This document shows positions 1 through 6,438 of a stretch of 10,408 nucleotides of DNA, piece by piece. Position numbers and translations under genes: made by a program. This stretch comes from Acidimicrobiaceae bacterium (GTDB taxonomy: Bacteria; Actinomycetota; Acidimicrobiia; Acidimicrobiales; Ilumatobacteraceae). The stretch is from assembly GCA_947458565.1 (NCBI GenBank), contig CANGZK010000033.1, positions 1 through 10,408 of the forward strand, in the 5' to 3' direction. A model generated the notes under the pieces. The model saw nothing but the letters and a program-made list of their open reading frames with translations, was not told the DNA's origin and searched no databases. Each line of letters begins with the position of its first letter. The stretch's first letter is position 1.

Positions 1-1290
1 ATTGATTCTGGAGTTGTTGACCAACCCCTCAATCGCGTCACCAACGAGATCACCGAACTCGCAACCGATCTCGCAATCGTCGAAAGTTTTAGCCACTCAG
101 TTGTGTGGGACACCGGCGACGGACTGATGTGTTTTGATGCATCTGGCGCAGGTAGTGGTGAGGCCGTTGTGCAATCCATACGTATCTGGCGAACATCACC
201 TATCTCGCATCTTGTCTATACACATGGTCACGCCGATCATGTGGGTGGCAGTTTTGCTTTTGCAAACGATGCAATCTCTAAAGGCGCGCCTACGCCTCAC
301 GTCATTGGACACGAGAATGTCAATAAGCGCATCGACCGTTACACCACTACCAATGAGTGGAATGTGCGCATCAATCAGCGCCAGTTTGGTGGCATCAAGT
401 CGGATATGAAGCCGAACTCGGACAACACGCGAGAAGCATTATCGCTTGGAGAGAATGCTCAACAGTTTCTTCCACTCGCCACACTCCGCCCCGACGAATC
501 ATTTTCGGATCAACTCATCATTCAGGCTGGCAACACTTCGGTGGAGTTTCATCATGCTCGCGGCGAGACAGACGACCACTTGTGGGGTTGGATACCCGAA
601 AAGAAGTGGCTGTTCACCGGCGACTTTGTGATTTGGAATTACCCAAATGCGGGAAACCCTCAGAAAGTGCAGCGGTATGCACTCGAGTGGGCAACCGCAT
701 TGCGACGTATGATTGCACAAGGACCAGAGCTACTACTACCCGCTCACGGATTACCAATTGAGGGCAAAACACGTATCGCCACCGTGCTTGACGACATCGC
801 GACATCGCTCGAAACCTTGGTCTACCAAGTCATCGACATGATGAACGCGGGTGAAACTCTTGACACCATCATTCACACAGTCAAAGTTCCACAACACATT
901 CTCGACAAGCCATACATGCGCCCGTTTTACGACGAGCCAGAGTTTGTGGTGCGCAACATTTGGCGGCTCTATGGCGGTTGGTGGGACGGTGCTGCTTCGC
1001 GACTCAAACCTGCACCAGATGCTGTTGTGGCGCAAGAGATTGCCCATCTCGCAGGTGGTGCGCATGTGTTGATTCAGCGTGCACTCGAACTCACCGAGAC
1101 CGATTTACGCCTTGCATGCCATTTAGCCGACCTCGCAGGTTGGGCTGCACCCGACGACGCATCGGTGCATGCCGATCGGGCAACTGTTTACGATAAACGT
1201 CGTCGTAGTGAGATGTCTCTGATGAGCAAAGGGATTTACAAATCTGCAGCTCGCGAGTCCGAGGCTGTTGTCAAAAATGCCAGTGCTTGA
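1..1290 (+). CDS. MBL-fold metallo-hydrolase with alkyl-sulfatase-type dimerization domain (5' partial)
   Basis: The frame is open from the first base of the window, so the true start lies upstream; an in-frame GTG at 103 is internal. At least 429 residues are visible. The metallo-beta-lactamase signature HGHADH is encoded at 223-240. Later candidate metal ligands are the His of GETDDH (577-579), the Asp of FTGDF (622-624) and the His of PAHG (745-747). The C-terminal half contains a stretch of the type RLYGGWWDG (about 970-1000), then an alpha-helical repeat-like segment with LACHLADLAGWA. This is the layout of the dimerization region of SdsA1/BDS1-type alkylsulfatases. Those enzymes hydrolyse alkyl sulfate esters using two zinc ions, but they use glutamates at positions where a His and an Asp appear here, so the substrate is uncertain. 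It could be a lactonase-like or other hydrolase sharing that C-terminal region. No signal peptide can be judged because the N terminus is missing. Confidence 0.82.
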   Translation: MDSGVVDQPLNRVTNEITELATDLAIVESFSHSVVWDTGDGLMCFDASGAGSGEAVVQSIRIWRTSPISHLVYTHGHADHVGGSFAFANDAISKGAPTPHVIGHENVNKRIDRYTTTNEWNVRINQRQFGGIKSDMKPNSDNTREALSLGENAQQFLPLATLRPDESFSDQLIIQAGNTSVEFHHARGETDDHLWGWIPEKKWLFTGDFVIWNYPNAGNPQKVQRYALEWATALRRMIAQGPELLLPAHGLPIEGKTRIATVLDDIATSLETLVYQVIDMMNAGETLDTIIHTVKVPQHILDKPYMRPFYDEPEFVVRNIWRLYGGWWDGAASRLKPAPDAVVAQEIAHLAGGAHVLIQRALELTETDLRLACHLADLAGWAAPDDASVHADRATVYDKRRRSEMSLMSKGIYKSAARESEAVVKNASA

Positions 1291-1312
1291 CAACTAGAGC
1301 ACAACATATGTA
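1287..1312 (+). promoter_or_regulatory. possible promoter for the coiled-coil gene
   Basis: A perfect TTGACA hexamer lies at 1287-1292, overlapping the stop codon of the hydrolase. A TATGTA lies at 1307-1312, and alternative weak -10 boxes follow immediately (TGTAAG at 1309). The TTGACA-TATGTA spacer is only 14 bases, shorter than the usual 16-18, so the -10 assignment is weak. The site would give a leader of roughly 70 bases before the ATG at 1389. Confidence 0.25.
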
Positions 1313-1375
1313 AGTGTTCATCTATGCACCACTTTTGGCCTCCCAGCGCACACATCCTTTGCACATCACCTCAGC

Positions 1376-1382
1376 AAAAGGA
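1376..1382 (+). promoter_or_regulatory. Shine-Dalgarno site AAAAGGA deciding the start at 1389
   Basis: AAAAGGA lies six bases upstream of the ATG at 1389. An upstream in-frame GTG at 1314 has no comparable site, so 1389 is preferred. Confidence 0.6.
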
Positions 1383-1388
1383 TCACAA

Positions 1389-1853
1389 ATGCACGAAAGC
1401 AAAACAGCACCAAACAACCAGAACATCGTCCTAACTATGTCCGAACTCATCTCCGACGATGCCAAAAAGTCTGCCACTCGCGCCGACGTCATGATGTTGG
1501 CAGTAACTACTGAAACTGAATTCAGTAAGTTGCGATCGTGGATTAGCGCACGATTTGACACAGTTGAAGCAGATTTTGCGAAAGTTGACGCAGAATTTGC
1601 CAAAGTTGACGCACGATTCGACAAAGTTGACGCAGAATTTGCCAAAGTTGACGCACGATTCGACAAAGTTGACGCAGAATTTGCCAGAGTTGACGCACGA
1701 TTCGACAAAGTTGACGCACGATTCGACAAAATGAGTAGCGAAAATACGCACAACACCAGCCAGTTGCTTCGACGCAATACCGTTCAAGTACTCTCCATCG
1801 CCATCAGCGCAATCGGAGTCGTTGCGGCACTCGTTGCCAACACCATCTTTTAG
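1389..1853 (+). CDS. small coiled-coil protein with heptad tandem repeats and a C-terminal membrane anchor
   Basis: A protein of 154 residues. After an N-terminal section of about 50 residues containing SELISDDAKKSATRADV comes a run of eight complete seven-residue units of the form A-(R/E/D)-F-(D/A)-(K/T/R)-V-(D/E) and one partial unit (1548-1730). These units predict a long amphipathic, highly charged coiled coil with F and V in the core. A Ser/Asn/Thr-rich linker follows, then a hydrophobic segment (VLSIAISAIGVVAALVANTIF) reaching the C terminus, which looks like a single tail anchor with the coil probably cytoplasmic. The architecture resembles the loosely defined DUF1640/XhlA-like coiled-coil membrane proteins. 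I do not recognise a specific function. It lies downstream of the hydrolase on the same strand but with its own Shine-Dalgarno site, and converges on the tRNA, with only eight bases between them. Confidence 0.75.
   Translation: MHESKTAPNNQNIVLTMSELISDDAKKSATRADVMMLAVTTETEFSKLRSWISARFDTVEADFAKVDAEFAKVDARFDKVDAEFAKVDARFDKVDAEFARVDARFDKVDARFDKMSSENTHNTSQLLRRNTVQVLSIAISAIGVVAALVANTIF
1548..1730 (+). repeat. 21-base tandem repeat (8 full units plus 15 bases)
   Basis: Units start at 1548, 1569, 1590, 1611, 1632, 1653, 1674, 1695 and 1716 (partial). From the third unit on, two versions dominate and largely alternate: one encoding AEFAKVD (3, 5 and, with a Lys-to-Arg change, 7) and one encoding ARFDKVD (4, 6, 8 and the partial 9). 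Units 3 and 5 are identical in DNA, as are 4, 6 and 8, so the array also behaves as a 42-base higher-order repeat. Units 1 and 2 are more diverged. The period equals one coiled-coil heptad, so unit gain or loss keeps frame. Confidence 0.95.
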
Positions 1854-1861
1854 ATCTCCAG

Positions 1862-1935
1862 TGGGCGCGACGGGACTCGAACCCGGGACCCCTACCATGT
1901 CGAGGTAGTGCTCTAACCAACTGAGCTACGCGCCC
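1862..1935 (-). tRNA. tRNA-Val (anticodon GAC)
   Basis: Read on the minus strand, the 74 bases fold as a cloverleaf. The acceptor stem GGGCGCG pairs with CGCGCCC. The D arm is GCTC/GAGC around AGTTGGTTA. The anticodon stem is CTACC/GGTAG with loop TCGACAT. The variable loop is GGGTC, the T loop TTCGAGT and the discriminator base A. CCA is not encoded. The anticodon GAC reads valine codons GUC/GUU, and the anticodon arm closely resembles bacterial tRNA-Val(GAC). Two oddities: position 33 is C rather than the near-universal U, and the first T-stem pair (49-65) is a C-U mismatch. It follows hemW on the same strand with 25 bases between, so it may be transcribed with the operon. Confidence 0.92.
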
Positions 1936-1960
1936 TTACTTTCGTAAAAGCCTACCCGTT

Positions 1961-3049
1961 TTAGGCATTGACCCGCAATCGCAAACTCACCTCATTGGCC
2001 ATTAAACGGCCTGCGCGAGTAAGCACAAGCCTGTCGCCCACCTGCGCAACTAAGTCACTCATCATTTCTCGATCTTGCACACTTAATGCATCCGTTGGCA
2101 CACCATCACGCACTCGAACAAGCAATTGCAATGCCTCGAACTTGCGTGTTTCACTGTCAAGCGTTTCGCTTGAAGATTCTGGAATCTCGCCGGCATTCAC
2201 CATCTCGATATAACGATCTGGCGTGCGCACGTTCCACCAGCGGCGACCATCTTTATGTGCGTGTGCTGCGCAACCGAATCCGTCGTAGTTGCCTTGCAAC
2301 CAATACAGATAGTTGTGTTTGCATTCGTGTCCAGATTTTGCCCAGTTGGATATTTCGTAATTCACTAAACCATTACTCGCGAACACATCATCGACAAGTT
2401 CATACTTATCTGCTTGGTCATCGTTATCAGGGTGTCGCTCTGGCTGAGTGGCCAGTGGAGTGTTGGCTTCGACAGTGAGACCATATGCCGAAACATGCGG
2501 CGGGTCTAGTGCCACAACATCAGACACCGTTGTCTTCCAGTCGGCAAGCGTCTCGCCAGCAGCACCATAAATGATGTCGAGATTGAACGTCGTGAACCCT
2601 GCTTCGCGAACATACGCAACCGATCGGCGAACGTTTTCTGGATCGTGCGTGCGACCCAACGCAGCCAACACATGTGGCACTGTCGACTGCACGCCAATCG
2701 AAATTCGATTGACTCCACCCTCTCGATACGTGCGCATCATCTCGAGAGTGATGTTGTCGGGGTTGCACTCAACAGTTACTTCGGCATTTGGTGCCAATGG
2801 AATATCGCGTATCACTGCAACCAATTCTTCTGCTGGCACCATGCTTGGCGTACCACCACCCACAAACACACTCGTTGCGGGAATCATCCTCTGAGCAACA
2901 ACCATGTTGATGTGAATGCGCATTGCTCGCAAATATTCACCTGTTAAATGATGACGGTCGGTAAATGTTGCAAACGCGCAATAATCACAACGCTTTGAGC
3001 AAAACGGAATGTGCAGGTACACACCGTGGGACGAAGCATCAAGTTGCAT
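1961..3049 (-). CDS. hemW: HemW-type radical SAM protein (coproporphyrinogen III oxidase-like)
   Basis: With the chosen ATG start the protein has 362 residues. A radical SAM cluster motif CSKRCDYC (Cys 17, 21, 24) follows LHIPF near the N terminus. It is followed by AF rather than a fourth Cys, which separates HemW from true HemN. Further family marks are GGGTPS (64-69), ISIGVQS (116-122), NLDIIYG (156-162) and HNYLYW (245-250); the C-terminal winged region is present. HemW proteins bind heme and are thought to act as heme chaperones for respiratory proteins, not as the oxidase named in many annotations. The start was chosen because it overlaps the end of the upstream regulator by only 11 bases; an upstream in-frame start at 3103 would overlap by 65. 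No strong Shine-Dalgarno site precedes the ATG, which suggests translational coupling. Confidence 0.93.
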   Translation of the reverse strand: MQLDASSHGVYLHIPFCSKRCDYCAFATFTDRHHLTGEYLRAMRIHINMVVAQRMIPATSVFVGGGTPSMVPAEELVAVIRDIPLAPNAEVTVECNPDNITLEMMRTYREGGVNRISIGVQSTVPHVLAALGRTHDPENVRRSVAYVREAGFTTFNLDIIYGAAGETLADWKTTVSDVVALDPPHVSAYGLTVEANTPLATQPERHPDNDDQADKYELVDDVFASNGLVNYEISNWAKSGHECKHNYLYWLQGNYDGFGCAAHAHKDGRRWWNVRTPDRYIEMVNAGEIPESSSETLDSETRKFEALQLLVRVRDGVPTDALSVQDREMMSDLVAQVGDRLVLTRAGRLMANEVSLRLRVNA

Positions 3050-3563
3050 TGGGCGGCACAAACAGCAAGTCAAGTTCGGCCAACTTGGTTCCCACATCGT
3101 CAATGCTCACATCAAGCATGACTGCAATTGCCCGTGTGTCGTTGGCACGAACAGTGATGACTTTGCCGTTGAAGTCTTGTCGCTGAACCTGAATCATTCG
3201 CAAAAGTCGTTCAAGCATTTTGAACTGATCGCCTTCACGTGTCGACAATTTGGCGACATCAATGCGCAATTTCTTAGGAGCAACAACACCTGGCTGGGCC
3301 GAATCTTCACGTTGCTTATCGCGAGGCAACAGCTGATCGACAGTCACGCCATAAAAGCGCGCCAGACGTTCGAGGCGCAACACACTGATAACGCGTTCGC
3401 CACGCTCATATGCGCCCATTACCGACGCCTTGAATTCCTGCTGAGTTGAAGTCTCAACTTCATTTAGCGACAAGTTCTTTTGTTGGCGAATACTGCGCAA
3501 TCGCTCACCTACTAGGCGTGCATAAGACTGCTCATCAAGTGGGTCATTTGCTGGTGTATTCAC
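3039..3563 (-). CDS. BldD-like transcriptional regulator with a cyclic-di-GMP signature motif
   Basis: 174 residues from the GTG at 3563, or 180 from an ATG at 3581. The GTG is preferred: it has a strong AAGGGG six bases upstream and makes a 4-base GTGA overlap with rsmE. Residues about 16-80 form an XRE-type helix-turn-helix domain (LRSIRQQKNLSLNEVE, then GAYERGERVISVLRLERLA, FYGV, QLLP), very like the DNA-binding domain of Streptomyces BldD. After a linker, the C-terminal part carries RQD at 128-130, eight residues, then RAND at 139-142, an exact RXD-X8-RXXD. In BldD this signature binds a cyclic-di-GMP tetramer that dimerises the regulator on DNA. The C-terminal end (DVSIDDVGTKLAELDLL) also fits BldD. 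Whether this protein binds the nucleotide is inference. Sitting between rsmE and hemW, it may regulate its own operon or distant genes. Confidence 0.88.
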   Translation of the reverse strand: MNTPANDPLDEQSYARLVGERLRSIRQQKNLSLNEVETSTQQEFKASVMGAYERGERVISVLRLERLARFYGVTVDQLLPRDKQREDSAQPGVVAPKKLRIDVAKLSTREGDQFKMLERLLRMIQVQRQDFNGKVITVRANDTRAIAVMLDVSIDDVGTKLAELDLLFVPPNAT

Positions 3564-4249
3564 ATTCCGCCCCTTCGACATCGAGTCATCAACGCACCTG
3601 CAACTATTGCAGCAGTTTCAGCTCTCAGCACGGATTCCCCAAGGGAAACTCGACTGACCGACCCATCAAGTTCTTCGGGGGCAAATCCACCTTCTGGGCC
3701 TATAACAATCGTTCGATGGAAACCAGTGACCTCAACTCCGCCTGGTTCTGCAAATGCGACTTCTGTGCGTGATATCAAATCTGCGAGTTTTGTCACCGGA
3801 TGTACCACGGGAAGCCAGACTCTTCGACTTTGCATCGATGCCTCGTTTGCTACTCGTTGCAATCTTGCTGTCTGCTTTTCTGCCTTCACCGAATCCCAGC
3901 GAACGACTGATCGAGCAGTTGGAGCCAGCGGAATGATCTCATCGATTCCCAGTTCAGTGAGCTTCTGCACAATGAGCTCTGGCTTTTCGCCTTTTACAGG
4001 AGCAAACGCAACACACAATGACCACGTTGGTGGCTCAACGACAAACAACTCACTTGTCGCGCGAACATCACCGTCTTTGCTGATTGTTGCCGTGATCCAT
4101 GCACCGACGCCATTGCTCACTGTGATTTGATCGGTCGATTTGACTCTGAGAACCTTGAGCAGATGATGTTGATCATCGGTGCTGAGAACAAGTGTTTCTA
4201 GCGACTGAACAAAAACGTGAGCAGCACTTCGGCGAAGTGTTTCGATCAC
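3560..4249 (-). CDS. rsmE: 16S rRNA (uracil-1498-N3)-methyltransferase RsmE
   Basis: 229 residues, normal for the family. It methylates N3 of U1498 in 16S rRNA, in the decoding region, using S-adenosylmethionine. The N-terminal PUA-like part has HHLLKVLR (28-35). The SPOUT methyltransferase part shows KLTELG (96-101), EASMQSRR (136-143), IGPEGGF (183-189) and LGESVLRAETA (203-213), the last two forming the knotted SAM-binding region. The start is GTG at 4249, overlapping the dnaJ stop as GTGA; the gene ends by overlapping the start of the BldD-like regulator in the same way. The dnaJ-rsmE order is common in bacteria, which supports both assignments. Confidence 0.96.
   Translation of the reverse strand: MIETLRRSAAHVFVQSLETLVLSTDDQHHLLKVLRVKSTDQITVSNGVGAWITATISKDGDVRATSELFVVEPPTWSLCVAFAPVKGEKPELIVQKLTELGIDEIIPLAPTARSVVRWDSVKAEKQTARLQRVANEASMQSRRVWLPVVHPVTKLADLISRTEVAFAEPGGVEVTGFHRTIVIGPEGGFAPEELDGSVSRVSLGESVLRAETAAIVAGALMTRCRRGGM
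3570..3576 (-). promoter_or_regulatory. Shine-Dalgarno site GAAGGGG for the BldD-like gene
   Basis: GAAGGGG on the minus strand lies six bases before the GTG at 3563 and inside the end of rsmE. It supports the GTG start over the ATG at 3581, which would place this site inside the reading frame. Confidence 0.6.
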
Positions 4250-5391
4250 AAAAATGCTGACTTGATCTTGGCTTTCAATGTAGAAGCCGACTGTGTTACG
4301 TGCTCACCGCGAGATTCAGCAAATCGAGTCAGCAAATCACGCTCTGCATCACTCAGTTTGGTTGGCACTGCAATCACAATTTGCGCACGCAAGTTTCCTC
4401 GACCCTTATTGCGAGATCCCTGGTTCAGATGAGGTACTCCACGACCTTTGAGCACAAACTCTCGCCCCTGCTGCACACCAGGTGGGATTACTAGGTCTTC
4501 ATCACCATCGAGCGTGCTCAACACCAAATGAGTCCCGAGCGCCGCCTGCGCAATTGAAATAACGACGTCGGTGACAAGATCGTCTTCTTCGCGGCGATAA
4601 GTCTCGTGGTCTGCAACACGCACGTGCACAAACAGATCTCCTGCACCGCCACCACGAATACCCACAGCGCCCCGCCCACTTACGCGCAATGTTTGCCCAG
4701 TATTGATACCTGCAGGAACTTCAACTGTGTGTTCCACGTCCTTGATGATTCGACCATCACCCCTGCACGGAGCACATGGTGCATCAATGATTTGACCCAT
4801 TCCACTGCATCGACCACACGGCGCAGCAGTGACCATTTGTCCAAGCATGCTTTGACGCACTCGACGCACTTGACCTGCCCCACCACACTCTGCGCAAGTC
4901 TTTGCTGAAGTTCCTTTTTTGGCTCCGCTGCCTTCACATTCGTCGCAGCGCAACGCCGAACGCATCTTCACATCAGTAGTGCATCCGAAAACTGCGTCTT
5001 CAAATGAAATGTTTGCTACAGCTTCAACATCTTGACCTCGCGGTGGCCCCGACTGTTGCCTTTGACCGCCGCCACCGAATGGCGAACCTCCACCGAAGAA
5101 TGCCTCAAAAATGTCACCAAATCCACCGGCGCTTCCGCCACCAAATGGGTCTCCGGTATTGCCACGACCGCCAACTCCCGCTTCACCAAATTGGTCGTAG
5201 CGCGCTCGCTTGTCTGAGTCAGAAAGCACTTCGTAAGCGTGAGACACTTCTTTGAACTTTGATTCGGCTTCAGCATTTCCAGGGTTTGCATCTGGATGCA
5301 ACTCGCGAGCGCGTTTTCGATATGCGCGCTTTATTTCGTCGGCATCAGCACCACGAGAGACACCGAGCAGCTCATAAAAATCTGTTGCCAT
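4246..5391 (-). CDS. dnaJ: molecular chaperone DnaJ
   Basis: 381 residues, a full-length type I DnaJ that stimulates the ATPase of DnaK and binds unfolded protein. The J domain has HPD at 32-34. A Gly/Phe-rich region spans about 71-110. The zinc-binding domain has four CXXCXGXG repeats at 149-156, 166-173, 192-199 and 206-213, all with their cysteines. The two C-terminal substrate-binding beta-domains are intact. The ATG at 5391 is six bases after the hrcA stop, with GAGGG about ten bases upstream inside hrcA. Adjacency to hrcA and rsmE is the usual hrcA-dnaJ arrangement without grpE or dnaK. Actinobacteria often have a second DnaJ in the dnaK operon; the hrcA-linked copy is usually called DnaJ2. 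Confidence 0.97.
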   Translation of the reverse strand: MATDFYELLGVSRGADADEIKRAYRKRARELHPDANPGNAEAESKFKEVSHAYEVLSDSDKRARYDQFGEAGVGGRGNTGDPFGGGSAGGFGDIFEAFFGGGSPFGGGGQRQQSGPPRGQDVEAVANISFEDAVFGCTTDVKMRSALRCDECEGSGAKKGTSAKTCAECGGAGQVRRVRQSMLGQMVTAAPCGRCSGMGQIIDAPCAPCRGDGRIIKDVEHTVEVPAGINTGQTLRVSGRGAVGIRGGGAGDLFVHVRVADHETYRREEDDLVTDVVISIAQAALGTHLVLSTLDGDEDLVIPPGVQQGREFVLKGRGVPHLNQGSRNKGRGNLRAQIVIAVPTKLSDAERDLLTRFAESRGEHVTQSASTLKAKIKSAFL

Positions 5392-5397
5392 AAAAGA

Positions 5398-6393
5398 TCA
5401 GCCCTCGGTAAGCCTTCGCCCAAGGCGTTCGCCAACGATTTCAACAGTGGCAAGCGCTTGCGGATAGTTCATTCGTGTTGGTCCCAACACGCCTACGGTG
5501 CCGAGCGTTGCACCATCCACAACTACTGGCGAAAGCACCAACGAACAGGTCGCGAGTGGTTCGACGCCATGCTCAGTGCCGATTGCAACAGACAAACCTC
5601 TATTGAGCATGTCGCGTACAAGTGACACAACGACATATTGCTGTTCGAGTGTGTGTAGCACTGATCGCACTATTTCAACAGCATCAAAAGCTTGCGCCAT
5701 TGCTGAAGCTCCACCCACAAACACTGATTCATCAACTCGTCGACTATTCATGGCACGCACTACTTGTGCTGCAAGTGCATCCACAATCGCATCACCTGAT
5801 GTCATGAGCGGCAGCGAAGCACCAAGCGCTTTTCCGATCATGATGCGACTGAGTGATTGCGAAGCAGCGGCTGTCTGGTCGTCGGTGATCGATGCACTGA
5901 GCTCAATCGGCTCACTTTCAACTACACCGTTTGACAACACAACTACAACCATTGCCATATGTGCGCTGAGACCAACGAGTTGCACAGAACGAACTACCGC
6001 AACTTCGGCTTTAGGCCCCATCACCACGGCTGCATAGTTGGTCATCTCGGCAAGCAGTGTGCTCGTGCGCTGCAACGTCTCTTCCAAACGTCCATGTGCA
6101 GAATCAAAAAACTGGCCGATGCGATCCTGCGCCGCAAGTTCAAGGGTGCCCGATGGTGTGAGGTGATCTACAAAAAACCGATAGCCCTTGTCGGTAGGAA
6201 TACGCCCTGCCGATGTGTGCGGTTGAGCCAAATACCCTTCTTGCTCAAGAAAACTCATGTCGTTGCGCACAGTGGCAGACGAGACATGAACCCCAGAGGT
6301 ATTGGCGATATGCGATGACCCAACAGGCTGCGCCGTCGAGATGTACTCCTCCACTACAGCGCGGAGAATGGCTGTTTTGCGGTCATCAAGCAT
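5398..6393 (-). CDS. hrcA: heat-inducible transcription repressor HrcA
   Basis: 331 residues from the ATG at 6393; a GTG at 6399 would add two residues, and neither has a clear Shine-Dalgarno site. HrcA represses chaperone operons by binding CIRCE inverted repeats, and GroEL keeps it active. The N-terminal winged helix has ILRAVVEEYISTAQPVGS and SSATVRNDM, then LEQEGYLAQPHTSAGRIPTDKGYR, the family hallmark, within the first 75 residues. The remainder matches the HrcA GAF-like and dimerization parts (LERTS/LLAEMTNYA region, then IVRSVLHTLEQQYVVVSLVRDMLNRGLSVAIGTEHG and LGPTRMNYPQAL). No CIRCE element is visible upstream. It lies about 40 bases after the photolyase and six bases before dnaJ. 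Confidence 0.96.
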   Translation of the reverse strand: MLDDRKTAILRAVVEEYISTAQPVGSSHIANTSGVHVSSATVRNDMSFLEQEGYLAQPHTSAGRIPTDKGYRFFVDHLTPSGTLELAAQDRIGQFFDSAHGRLEETLQRTSTLLAEMTNYAAVVMGPKAEVAVVRSVQLVGLSAHMAMVVVVLSNGVVESEPIELSASITDDQTAAASQSLSRIMIGKALGASLPLMTSGDAIVDALAAQVVRAMNSRRVDESVFVGGASAMAQAFDAVEIVRSVLHTLEQQYVVVSLVRDMLNRGLSVAIGTEHGVEPLATCSLVLSPVVVDGATLGTVGVLGPTRMNYPQALATVEIVGERLGRRLTEG

Positions 6394-6438
6394 CGTCACA
6401 AGGATACCGAGGCACGATGCACCTAGTGATGCGCTTCT

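Noticed and set aside
1314..1388. N-terminal extension of the coiled-coil protein from a GTG at 1314
   Set aside because: The ATG at 1389 has AAAAGGA at ideal spacing; the extension has no ribosome site and reads like noncoding sequence.
1548..1730. Repeat array considered as a CRISPR or regulatory iteron array
   Set aside because: Units are directly contiguous with no spacers, keep the reading frame and encode a coiled-coil heptad.
1322..1898. Long open frames on the minus strand across the coiled-coil gene (about 150 residues each, with repetitive SNRASTL- or ESCVNF-like units)
   Set aside because: They arise because a 21-base repeat without stops stays open in several frames. They lack Shine-Dalgarno sites, one runs into the tRNA, and only the plus-strand frame gives a sensible heptad coil plus membrane anchor.
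2086..2478. Plus-strand open frames inside hemW, dnaJ, hrcA, MFS and lepA
   Set aside because: All lie opposite well-recognised conserved genes and show no family features; they are shadows.
3050..3103. Upstream start of hemW at 3103
   Set aside because: It would overlap the regulator gene by 65 bases and add residues not typical of HemW; the ATG at 3049 puts the radical SAM motif at the usual distance.
6410..6424. Symmetric sequence before hrcA as a terminator
   Set aside because: The stem is short, has two G-U pairs and is followed by no T-tract, so it is noted only as a weak hairpin.
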